In this document: in pieces, positions 1 through 10,268 of the stretch
Layout of the letters: each line of letters opens with the position of its first letter
Numbering within the stretch: the first letter of the stretch is position 1
Assembly (NCBI GenBank): GCA_037501455.1
Contig: CM074860.1
Coordinates: 44,588,501 to 44,652,500, forward strand
From: Lantana camara
Lineage: Eukaryota > Streptophyta > Magnoliopsida > Lamiales > Verbenaceae
Direction of reading: 5' to 3'
DNA length: 64,000 nucleotides
Program-made: the position numbers and the translations under genes
Notes under the pieces: model-generated
Databases searched by the model: none
Told to the model about the DNA's origin: nothing
The model's input: only the letters and a program-made list of their open reading frames with translations

Positions 1-1339
1 AGAGTAGTCGTACCCGAAGAGTTGAAATGGTTAATTCTTGAGGAAGCTCATCGGTCAGCTTATTCGATAAATCCCAGAGGAAACAATATGTACAAGGATT
101 TGAAGCAATATTATTGGTGGAATGGACTAAAACGGGATGTGATCAACTTCCTGAAACACTGCATAACCTGCCAGGTGGTGAAGGCAGAACATCAGAAGCC
201 ATCAGAGCTACTTTAGCCGTTGCCTATTCCGGAGTGGAAATGGTAGCAGATCGCGATGGACTTTTTTCAGGATTACCAAGGGTGAAAAGAGGTCTTGATG
301 GAGTTTGGACAATTGTGGATCGATTGACAAAGTCAGCTCACTTTCTTGCAATCTGGATATCCAACAAGGTAAGCAAGTTAGCCAAGAAGTATTGTGATGA
401 AATTGTTTTACTTCATGGAGTACCGGTTAGCATTGTATTGGATAGAGATCCGAGATTTACTTCGAGATTTTGGAAAGAGCTTCAAAGGAATTTGGGAACA
501 AGGCTTCAATTTAGCACCGCTTTTCATCCTCAGACAGATGGACAGTCGGAGAGGCTGATCAAGTACTTAGAGAATATGTTGAGAGCTTGTGCTTTGGATT
601 ATCAGAGCTCGTGGAATGAGCAGTTGCCACTAATCGAGTTTGCCTAAAATAATAGTTACCAAGCCTCGATAGAGATAGCACCTTATGAAGCTCTTTATGG
701 CAGAAAGTATAGATCTCCGTTGTTCTTCGACTTGGAAGAGTGGAATTAGACCAAGAAAGAAGGCGTGAAGAGAGGGAAAAGAAGGAAAAGCCCTCTAAAG
801 CTGTTGAAGATGCAATAGACAAGGTCCAACCAATCAGACAATGGATGAAAGCAGCTCAAGATCGATAGAAGAGCTATGCTGATCTTCGAAGAAAGAATCT
901 TGAGTTTGAGGTTGGGGATAGAGTCTTCTTCAGGGCTTCTCCAAGGAAGGGATTCGCAAGGATTGGTCGAGGAGGAAAGTTAAACCCTCGGTACTTGGGA
1001 CCGTTTGAGATTCTAGAGAAAATCGGGGATACGGCTTACCTTTTGGATTTGCCTCCAAGTTTGACCGGTATTTATAATGTGTTTCACGTTTCACAACTTC
1101 GGAAGTATTACCCGGATGAATCAGAGATCCTTCCAGTTGAGGAAGTGGAACTTGAGCCTAATCGCACCTTTGTTCAGAAGCCGGTTAAGATATTGGATCG
1201 AAAATTTCAGGAACTCAGAAACCGGCGTATCCCACTAGTTAAAGTTTTGTGGAGAAGTGATAAAACAGAAGAGGCCATGTGGGAAACAGAGGAGAAGATG
1301 AAGAGTTTCCACCCCGAATTGTTTCCGGGCGATCAGTGA
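1..1339 (+). pseudogene. Element A: 3' part of a degenerate Ty3/gypsy chromovirus pol (integrase plus C-terminal chromodomain-like region)
   Basis: The reading enters from the left edge in frame 1. It shows an integrase zinc-binding segment with a CITC pair (about 162-173), the catalytic core with IVDRLTK, LDRDPRF and HPQTDGQSER in one frame (about 276-647), then GDRVFF, LNPRYLGPFEIL and a C-terminal VKVLWRS...WETEE segment like the chromodomain end of plant Tekay/Del-type chromoviruses. Integrase inserts element cDNA into the host genome. It is broken: TAG at 214-216 and near 236, an apparent 1-base loss in the T run near 262-268, TAA at 645-647, further stops near 747-870. A second zinc ligand is changed (SINPRG where C has SIHPGG). 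The final frame 875-1339 is open and ends TGA at 1337-1339. The family call is firm; the clade name rests on recognised motifs only. Confidence 0.92.
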
Positions 1340-1371
1340 ATCCGAGGACGGATTCTTTTAAGGGGGAGAGG
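1338..1371 (+). promoter_or_regulatory. Element A pre-PPT hairpin and polypurine tract
   Basis: GAATCCG-AGGA-CGGATTC (1338-1355) is a perfect 7-bp stem with a 4-nt loop, overlapping the pol stop codon. It is followed by TTTT and the purine tract AAGGGGGAGAGG (1360-1371), one base before the LTR. The tract is the expected plus-strand primer for reverse transcription. The same hairpin-plus-tract layout occurs in LARD1, F, C and D, with different stem sequences in C and D. Confidence 0.85.
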
Positions 1372-1372
1372 T

Positions 1373-2902
1373 TGTAACGCCCCGACTCTTCGATCGTACA
1401 GGTATGACGTATGTGTTTATGTAATTACACATTTTAAATATTTAATTATGTTAATATATGTTATTTTAATATGTTAATTGAATATTTATTTGAATTATTG
1501 AACGTTTGAACGTGCCTGAACATGAATACGTGCCGTTTGCATTCAAATTGAATTCCGATTTTTAGGAAACTTTGGTACACTTGAGATATATGAGTTATGA
1601 TCATGTTTTAATGCTCGTTATTTGATTTCAGAGTTGGTTGAGTTGGTTTCGGTTTTATTTGGTGTTTTGGAACCAAATCGAGGCTAAAGAAGCATTTAGC
1701 GCACCTTTGTTTCCGGCCTTTGTAACTTGAGCTCGAGAACTCAGAATCGAGTTTTGTTACCTCCGTTGGACTTGTATCAATGATTCGGATCCGATGGAAC
1801 AAGCCTCATATTTTTCTAAGGCCATTTGACTTCCCGAATTTTAACCGAAATGAGCATCTCATACCTAAAATAATGGCAACCATTGACTTTTCTAAGGTTA
1901 CGGACCTATACAACACACTTATACTCCTAAACCATTGACCTAAGCCAAGTTGCCACATCTCTGTCCCTTCCTACTCAGCCCCAACCGAACCACACCCCCT
2001 CACAAGCCCCAAGTTCAGCCAAAGAAAGAGAAAGAAGAGAAAGGAGGAAAAAGAAGAACCCAGTATTCACCTTTGAGAGTTTTGAGCTTATCTCTATTCC
2101 ATCTCCCACCATTTCTTGAAGGTAAGCTCATATTTATGATATGTATCTCCTTGTGGTCATTTTAAGATAGTTTATGCATTATTTTACCAAGTTTTGGTTG
2201 TGGTTTGAGGAAGATGATGAATAGTAAGGGGCTCATGCATTTTGATGAATCAAGTTGGTTTTCTTGGGTTTTCTTTGATATTAATGAGTGTTAAATGATC
2301 AAAAGATATGTATTTATGATTGTATGGACTTATATTACTTGTTAGTTGAGAATTTATTGAGTTGCCATTAATGAAGCTTGAAGAAATGGATTGGTGTTTG
2401 AATTCTTGATGCATTCCTTGAGCTTTTGATATAAGAATATGATATAGCATGTATGTATGAGCTTATAGCCTGAATTTGTATGCATTTGGTTGAGTTTTAA
2501 GTTGGTAACATGCATTTTTGCCTTCCCTCTCGAGCATGCCCTATTTTTTCATTAATTTGGTTTCTAGACTAAATCCACGGCCATGGATTTCTCTTTGAAA
2601 ACCAATCCACGGGCGTGGATTTAGGGTGACATTTTTGGGATTTTCTGGACAGGATCCACGACCATGGATCCTGCCTGCAGCCCCTCATTGTTTCGTTTTT
2701 CGTTTTCTCGTATCTCATTGCTTGTTTGATCTTCCCCTACCCCTTTTGATGATTCCTAAGCTTTGTTAACATGCATTAGGATGTGTTATGATTGTTATAT
2801 GAAGTTTATGAGTTGATTTGATATGGAATAGGAAAGATATGAACGAATGAACTTGATATCACCATATATTAGATGTATTTGAACGAATTACTTGATTAGG
2901 TG
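1373..2902 (+). repeat. Element A 3' LTR, left segment
   Basis: Starts TGTAACGCCCCG right after the polypurine tract. It is interrupted at 2903 by LARD1 and resumes at 13884, so the intact LTR would be about 2.8 kb. It contains a consensus-like 5' splice site (AAG|GTAAGC, GT at 2122-2123). Three short palindromes lie at 2571-2590, 2604-2621 and 2651-2672, built on ATCCAC...GTGGAT stems around a GC-rich centre. CCATGG in the first and third suggests CpG decay of an original CCGTGG. Confidence 0.88.
2898..2902. other. Target-site duplication AGGTG, left copy (LARD1)
   Basis: AGGTG at 2898-2902 is repeated at 13879-13883 immediately after the right end of LARD1. A perfect 5-bp duplication is what Ty3-type integration leaves. 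It fixes both element ends and the single-insertion interpretation. Confidence 0.95.
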
Positions 2903-5900
2903 TGTAACGCCCCCGTTTTTCTTATTTTGTATAGCATGACGTATGTGTTTCTCAAATTGCGCGAATAATTAATTATACGTGTTTTACATATTTAATTTAC
3001 TTTAATTGAATTAAGTGTTAATTATTTTATTTAATGTTATCAATATTAAATATAGTTATATAAAATAAATATAAATATATAGTAGTTGTGTACGTGTGCA
3101 TGAGAATATTTATGCATGCATTTTATGTTTATATATTATATATGCATGCATGTATTATAATATATATATATATATATATATACGTATGTATACTCATATA
3201 TATAAATATATGTATACTTAAATATTTGCATGCATTTTAGCAAGTATATTGCATGCATATATTAGTTTAAATGCATGAGAATTTCATGCATATTGCATGC
3301 ATGATTTTGATAAAGTATAAGTATTTATTAAGTATTAATTACAATGTTATGAATTTTATTGTTACATTGCATATGAGTGACATTTACGTGCTTCGTTTCT
3401 ATTTAAATTGATATCGGAATTTTGTGCGAATTTAATATGTTGAACTTATACGTGTCTTGTACATGAATACTTGTTCGTTTCATATTTTCGAATTCATTTG
3501 CTTGTGTTTCGGATTTAATTTGAATTTTGGAATCCAAGTCGGGGCCTAACGAGCACTTAGCGCACCCTTGGTTCCGTATTTAATATCTTGAGCTCGGGAA
3601 CTCGGATTCGAGTTCCGTCAACTTCACTGAACTCGTAACGAAAATTCGAGTTTAGTAAACTTAGCCTCATATTTTTCTAACGTCATTTGAACTTCCGAAA
3701 TTCAACCGAAAAATGAAACGGCGACGAAACTGACCTTGTTGCACTAAAATAACCATATCTTGCTCAAACCTTGACCAAATTAACTATGGTTAGACTTTTT
3801 GGAACCCTAACTCAACCCTTTACTCATCCATTAGCCCCTCAAACCGAGATAACCCTTCCCACATGCTGGAAATTGGCCAAACATCACCTGCTTCCCAGTT
3901 TTTCCCGTAACCCTTGTTTCCTTGGAGATTTTGGAGCTCAAATCTCATTCAATCCTCATCCAATCCACATGGTAAGCTTGGATATGTTATGTACATTCAA
4001 TATGAGTCATTTTCATTCATTCATCCCCAAATTTGATCATGGTTTTATGCATTTTCTGCTGATCTTGCAATAGAGGCGTTTTTGGGTATTTCTTTCGATC
4101 TCATCCAATTCTTGATGGATTTGTTTGATTCCAAGCTTGAGAATGATTGTTTTGACATCCTCTTCTCATTTATGATCATTGATTACTTGTTAGTTGAATT
4201 ATTCATGAGTTTTCATTAAGGATACTTTGAGGAAATTCATGAAATAAACTCACATATCTTCCTCTCACGTCTGAGCTTCCTTGGGGCTGACTTGTATGCT
4301 AATTTGGAGTTGTTTTACTGTAATTTTGATGGCTTATCTTACCTGAACATGTTGGGGATAAATGAGATCAGTTGTACCCTGTTTTTACGCGATTTATGCC
4401 CTGTTTTCTTGGCCTGAAAGTTGCTGTCAAACTGCTGCGTTTCCTCCTTGCTTTTGCTGTCAGTTTTATGCTTTGTTAAGGCTGATTTTGTGCTGCATTT
4501 CATGTCCTCTTCTTGCTACATATATGGCCTAATTGTTGCTTGAGTTGTGGCTGAGTTTGAGCTACGAAAACAGGGGAGAAACCTGCGTTTTTGTTGAACT
4601 TCTGCGTTCAGACACGGGGGTGTCTTTCTGTTCTTTTCTGCGTGGAACGGGGGTGTTTGGATATCTGGAGTTGCTGTACCGAGACACGGGGGTGTCTCGG
4701 TTTGTTCTTTAGGGGTGACACGGGGGTGTCACCTTGTAATTTCTCCTGCATATTTGTATTGATGCGTACGTGAACTGCCACTGCAATTTTTCCTGTGAGA
4801 AGCTGCTGCTGCTGCATGTTTCCTTTTCCTGCATGAGAATGCTTGCATGAATGTTAATTTGGTTGTTAGTACGTGCCTGTATATATATATATATATACTA
4901 TTTAATTGATTCCAGGCACATATATGTATATATATGTAATTAATTGCATGCATGTACTTTACGTGTGCATGAATATATATATACATATATATATATATAT
5001 ATGTAATTAAATTGAATTTTACATGCATGTGTTTTAATTTCATGAATTTGGTTTGATTTTCATGCATGGTTTATACGTGCATGTATATATGTGTTTATGT
5101 ACGTATATATATATTTATTACATTATATATGTAATTATTATATAGCAAATAATAATTGGTTTAATTGAAATATAGAATTTAATTGTTACCTATTTCATGT
5201 TTTATTTGATTTTCAAAACTTAATTGAATGCGTTTAATTGTTTAAATTCTAATTGTAAATGCAATTGAATATGTTTAATTGTTTATGTTCTAAATGTAAA
5301 TGTGATTTAATTGGTGCTTTGATTATATTTGAATTTCTTGAATTAATTTGATTGAAAATGTGAAATTATGAATTCGAATGAAAGATTGAACGACTTTATT
5401 ATATAATTTAAATTCCTTTGACGTGAAATGTGAAGGATATGAACTCGTTTGAATACGAGTGCTTTATTGAATGAATGAATTGAACGTTTATATGTCCTTA
5501 AAACTTTAATAGTGCACATGAACGTGTCCATTACATTATAGCATCTCTTATATATTCATATCATAATCATTTCATTGCCGAGCGTCTTATTTGGTCATAT
5601 TGAGTCTCACCTCACCTCTCTTGCACAGATTTTGAGTCCGTTGGAGACGAGGCCGGTCAGTGAGGCTTGTGTTTGCTCCTTTTTGCGGTTTAAGGTGGGT
5701 TTTTCTTCTATGTAGATACAAAACCCTATATATACTTTCAATGTGAAAGCTTTCGACCAAAATTATATATATATAGAGAGTCGTTTCAAAGAGTAAATGT
5801 TTTCAACGTAAAGCCTTATTTTATCAATCCTACCTAATGTTTTGGCGAGAAATGATCGAATGCACGAATGGGGCCCAGGGGCTTGGTGTGAGTGGGGAAC

Positions 5901-6791
5901 CGAGGAGGCATGGGCTGACGGGAAACCCTCACACAAGTCCCACCAATGAACGGCGTAACCGGACCTCGTTAGGAGTTAGCGAGGAATGGACGCTGAGTGC
6001 CATCTGGGGACTCATGTTCCCCTTTTGGTCAATGAATGGGTGGATGGGCCTTGCAAACCCGCCACCAACCCAGAGGAAGAAGGTGTAAATGTTATTAAAT
6101 GCGCACGAAAGAATGATATGTATGAAAATAAAGAATGAATGAATGTTAATGTAGTACACGAGGTGTTGGTTGGAGATAATGCACGCCCACTCGCCGGGCC
6201 ATTAATGACTTAATGTAAATGAAACGTTATAATCCCTTTTGATGATTTCTATTCACCCACTTGGGAAATTCTTTAAAAACCTCATTTGGGATTATAACTT
6301 GCATGTGAATGTTTAATTTCAGTCATATATTATTATGCCCTGCGTTTATACCCACCAGTCCCTTTTGGACTGAACCCGTTTGGCTTTCAGATGTTTTGTG
6401 CAGGTGTCAGGGGAGCTAGGCGGGATTTCGAGTCTTCGGTCTTGTTTTCGTTTCTAGCCCTTTTGTTTATTGGTCTTACACTCGCATTTTGCACTTGTGA
6501 TCATTGTATATGAATGTTGCTATTGGACGTACTTGTTTGTTGAGCCGTGACGGCATTTGATAAGGTATATGGATTATTGCTGGTTTTGTTTACTCATAGT
6601 TTTTGGTATTGGATAGCTTGCTTCCGTATTTGTAATTACTCTGATTTTATGGTTCAAGGGTTAGTCCCGCCTAGCATAGAGTGTGTGTTTGTCCCCGTTC
6701 GCCGTGATTTGGCTCGGGTATGGATCGTCCATTTCATATTCGGGTCGAGTCTCGGTGCGGGGGATGTGACACCTTGCGCTCGGGTGTTACA
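2903..6791 (+). repeat. LARD1 5' LTR (3,889 bp)
   Basis: Begins TGTAACGCCCCCG and ends GGTGTTACA. Predicted splice signals by eye: donor GT at 3972-3973 (ATG|GTAAGC), acceptor AG at 5627-5628 (CTCTCTTGCACAG), 66-nt micro-exon 5629-5694, donor GT at 5695-5696 (AAG|GTGGGT), acceptor AG at 6389-6390 or 6402-6403. Palindromes centred on CACGGGGGTG lie at about 4610-4734. An inverted repeat GCTAGGCGGGA (6415-6425) and TCCCGCCTAGC (6665-6675) lies near the 3' end. AT dinucleotide runs occur near 3160-3182, 4880-4900 and 4974-5002. The short open frames here are duplicated in the other LTR and are not credible genes. Confidence 0.93.
4610..4734 (+). repeat. Cluster of short GC-core palindromes in LARD1 5' LTR
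   Basis: Three perfect palindromes and one decayed copy share the core CAC-GGGG-GTG but carry different outer stems: AGACAC/GTGTCT (4610-4625), a decayed copy near 4645-4660, ACCGAGACAC/GTGTCTCGGT (4678-4701), and GGTGACAC/GTGTCACC (4714-4733). The same cluster is at about 11695-11820 in the 3' LTR. Confidence 0.8.
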
Positions 6792-6799
6792 TCCTTAAG

Positions 6800-6811
6800 T
6801 GGTATCAGAGC
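6800..6811 (+). promoter_or_regulatory. LARD1 primer-binding site (tRNA-iMet type)
   Basis: TGGTATCAGAGC matches the complement of the 3' end of plant initiator-Met tRNA, the minus-strand primer of most plant LTR retrotransposons. It starts 9 nt after the LTR end. It is followed by a small hairpin GGGTT-GCAA-AACCC with a GNRA-type loop. Confidence 0.9.
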
Positions 6812-9738
6812 TTAGGGTTGCAAAACCCGGGCTCTCGTGTCGTGTGGGTCTGTCTAAGTCGTTCGGCATAGGAACTAAGTGATAATGTGTGCATTGCATC
6901 GATTTTGAACATGAAATTGTCTTTCTTTTTAATCTTGTCGAATTACTTGTTGCATTCTATATTGAATCTGTGCCTTTCGTGTTGAAAATGTGCCATGAGC
7001 ATGTATTAATCGCATGCATATATCTCCGAAATAAGTTTTGAATTACAGGTTATGATAATAATATCAAACCACGGCCAAGTTCTATGACAAAGACGATCGA
7101 TCGCAAGCTTTTTGTGAGGCATGGGAGATAGAAAGGATACACCCGGGAAGAATGTGGAGAATTCGAGATGTGGGGCTTTCTAGATGGCGCTAGAGTTCAA
7201 GGGTTAGGATTCGGAATAGAAGGTCCGGATTTAAAGATGCGGTGGTAGAAGGACACTTGGTGAAATAAGGATTGATCGCGAGATGGTTATGACTTAGACG
7301 AACGATATACACTGCTCTATTACTTAAGGTACCTTTAATTGAATTCAACAGAATCTTTCAACCTAAGGGATGAAGTGAACACATCATGAAGGTATTTTGG
7401 TCCCGGATTCGGATCACTGAAGAGGTGTTACTAATTAAGAGAAGTCAAGATGAAATGGGTTCGATAGGAGTTATGAACCAAGGGTTGACAAAGAAGGATT
7501 TTTGACTAAGCCTAGTGATTAGAAATCAAGTTTTAGAAGTCAAGATCGGGAAGAAGTTGGATTCGGCTGCTCGGGATTTTAACTAAGATGGGAAGCGAGT
7601 CGAGAAGGAGTTAAAGAAAGATAAGCAATAGGATAACTACAATTCATGGAGGGTGATAATGCTAAGGACAGGATTGAGTTTGTTTTCCAAATCCAAGTTG
7701 AATTGTCGGGTGGAGAGGTCGAATTGGAAATATGGAGCAACAAATGGAAACGGTAAATAAAGGCAAAGACTCTTTGGAAGGAAATCATGTGCTCAAGTAT
7801 AAGCAAAATGAGTTTATTTCACTAATCTTAACTCATAAAGGATAAGCACGGTAGTCTTGATCACGGTGATGGTGAGAAGCAGGGTTCAGAATTTCATTAG
7901 GGTTCGATTTTTGTAAGAGAATTTGGGCAGTGTAAAAGGGTGATTCTCGGGGTGGAAATGCAGAGGTCAATTCAGTGGTTGGCGAAGAAATGAAAGATCA
8001 TGAAATTGCAATTTCAGACAGTGAAAGATACAAGTGATGTGAAAAGATTCATGGAAAACTTGAAGACCGTGGGAAAGACAAAGCATAATCACCAAGTCAA
8101 AGTAACCTCGGGATTGGAAGAATGAAGAAAAAACTACTGAGCTAATAGCTTACCACATCGGTGACAGGTTCCAAAACATTCATAGCACGTGCATCATACT
8201 CCGCATCGATTATTTATTCTTCTTCATTTATGTTCGTGCACGCATTTCTATTTGATTTCGTTTCTCTAAGGTGTTGCATATTTCATTGTCGCAAGTGTGC
8301 CACATGCATCGTCATTTTAACCCGGCATGCATTTTAGTGTTTACTTGGTAGGAAATTCTTTCACCTCACTTATCAAGTACCTTTTCGACTGGCCACCTCT
8401 GAGTTAAGAGGAAAAAGAAATAATAAGGTAACACCTAACCGGGAAGATGACTTCGGTAAATAAAGAACTTCAAGTAAGGGAAAAGATGGTGAAAAGGAAC
8501 TCCGAAGGAACGTGAGATTAGATTTGTTTTCGAGGGTGTTGGGATCGAACAAGAATAGAGAAGGGGGTTTCGATTACCAAGGGAATTAAAAGGAAAATGA
8601 GAGGTATAAATTTTGGGTTACTAGGTTCGTTAAATTCCCCTCCCCCTAATGAGATTCTCTTATCAAGGATTTCGATGAAAGAAGAACTGATGAGGGTCAA
8701 GGTGTAACGGCAAAATTTTAAGGGGGAGAGGATGACCGAGAGGAGAACTTAAACTTGAAGTTGTGGCTGAAAAAAAAATATATATATATAATGAATAGAA
8801 ATAACGGAGATACATTTAGGAAGACAAGGGAGTTATGAGGGAGTTTAAGGAAACTCCTACATTGCGATGGCAAGAGGTAATTGATTCAAGTTACCGTAGA
8901 AAAGAGATGTTGTTAATAAAGCTTGGTTCAACGAATTTGGAAAGAGATTTCAGAAGCAACAAATTGACAAGGATGAACATTAGGAAGATTCAAATCAAAC
9001 TTCAAAAATCATCAAGAACATCCTCTCTTCGGTCAAGGAATTTTAGGGACCAAATACTAAATTTCACCCTAAGGAGTTAAAGGGAGTGAAAAGGGGTCAA
9101 TCGAATGGAAGAAAGAAAGAGATTTGTATAGCATGCATCTTAAGGTCGGGATTGAATCATCGAGGTTTTTCAGAGTGGTTATTCTCGGGGATATGTTGGA
9201 CTTCGATATGGTAAAGGTAATAACTACAGACCTGAGTTCGGGACGGACGATCAAGGGGATCCGGGGAGGTCAAGCTCAGTTAATTATTAAGAGTTGGTTT
9301 GATTGAAAGAAGATTATGGGAAATGACGAAAGATCGAAGAAGATTGGAAGCAGGACAAGTCAGAAGGGAATAAAGAATGAAATCCTTAGAGAATCTATCA
9401 ATTGCTTGGTTGGGGTACCCTGAAGCGCTTAAAGACAAGTCGCGCATTGAATTCACTTTCGGGGCAGACCACGCTTTGGACAACGAAACTTACCGTTCTG
9501 AATTATGCAACTACGGTGAACGGTACCTGAAGCATCCATGATACACGCATCCATGCGAATTTAATTCAAATAGTTTTCTGCTATGTGCTTTGATTTCCTA
9601 TCCTGTTAACTTGGAATAATTGATGATCAACGTGGAGGATATCTATTACCTGTCTAAGGCGTTTTACGTGATTTTAATTATTGTGTTGTGTTGTGTTGCT
9701 CGGGGGTATTGGAGACTCCCTTGCTTTGTATTATTTGA

Positions 9739-9902
9739 AAGAGACGGGGATTCTCTTATTTTCGTTCGAGAGACGGGGTGCTCTCTTTGCTGTTTTGAGA
9801 GATGGGGTTCTCTCTTTGTTGTTTTTGAGAGACGGGGTTCTCTCATTGTTGTTTGAGAGACGGGGATTCTCTCTTTGTTGTTTGTAAGGAACGGGGTTCC
9901 TT
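9739..9902 (+). repeat. LARD1 array of six regularly spaced palindromes
   Basis: Units at 9739-9757, 9768-9785, 9797-9814, 9827-9844, 9855-9873 and 9886-9902; starts are 28-31 bp apart. Most read GAGAGA-CGGGGT-TCTCTC. The first is AAGAGA...TCTCTT. The last is AAGGAAC-GGG-GTTCCTT, where both arms changed together. Spacers are T/G-rich. The array sits just 5' of the pre-PPT hairpin. Confidence 0.88.
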
Positions 9903-9926
9903 CATTAATTGTTTTAAGCAGATAGT

Positions 9927-9960
9927 GAATCCGAGGACGGATTCTTTTAAGGGGGAGAGG
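9927..9960 (+). promoter_or_regulatory. LARD1 pre-PPT hairpin and polypurine tract
   Basis: GAATCCG-AGGA-CGGATTC at 9927-9944, then TTTT and AAGGGGGAGAGG at 9949-9960, one base before the 3' LTR. The block is virtually identical to that of element A although the two LTR interiors differ widely. Confidence 0.87.
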
Positions 9961-9961
9961 T

Positions 9962-10212
9962 TGTAACGCCCCCGTTTTTCTTATTTTGTATAGCATGACG
10001 TATGTGTTTCTCAAATTGCGCGAATAATTAATTATACGTGTTTTACATATTTAATTTACTTTAATTGAATTAAGTGTTAATTATTTTAGTTAATGTTATC
10101 AATATTAAATATAGTTATATAAAATAAATATAAATATATAGTAGTTGTGTACGTGTGCATGAGAATATTTATGCATGCATTTTATGTTTATATATTATAT
10201 ATGCATGCATGT

Positions 10213-10268
<56 letters not shown>

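Larger units (their letters stand above)
6792..9961 (+). other. LARD1 internal region, non-coding
   Basis: About 3.2 kb between the LTRs. A leader conserved with F, C and D holds the PBS, a GCAA-loop hairpin, a GTCG..CGGCATA block and an AATTACAG acceptor-like site (AG at 7047-7048, 257 nt after the LTR). A block starting near 7062 (ATCAAACCACGGCCAAG) is identical in F although the surroundings have diverged. From about 7080 to 9600 the plus strand is purine-rich with only short, interrupted frames and no recognisable domain. The region ends with a palindrome array and the PPT. Confidence 0.85.

Noticed and set aside
3771..4073. Open frame of 100 codons in the LARD1 LTR, repeated at 10856-11158
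   Set aside because: Conservation between the two copies is explained by young LTR duplication. The frame has no recognisable domain and runs across the predicted splice donor.
6547..6798. Small open frames at LTR ends (6547-6798, 13634-13897) and in the palindrome arrays (e.g. 9664-10014, 45238-45468)
   Set aside because: They come from LTR ends and GAGAGACGGGG repeats and give repetitive peptides such as ERRGSL. No domain or codon conservation supports translation.
9739..9902. Regularly spaced short palindromes resembling a CRISPR array
   Set aside because: Units are only 17-19 bp, spacers are about 10-12 bp of T/G-rich sequence, there are no cas genes, and the arrays lie inside plant LTR retrotransposons next to the polypurine tract. 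They are element-internal tandem repeats.
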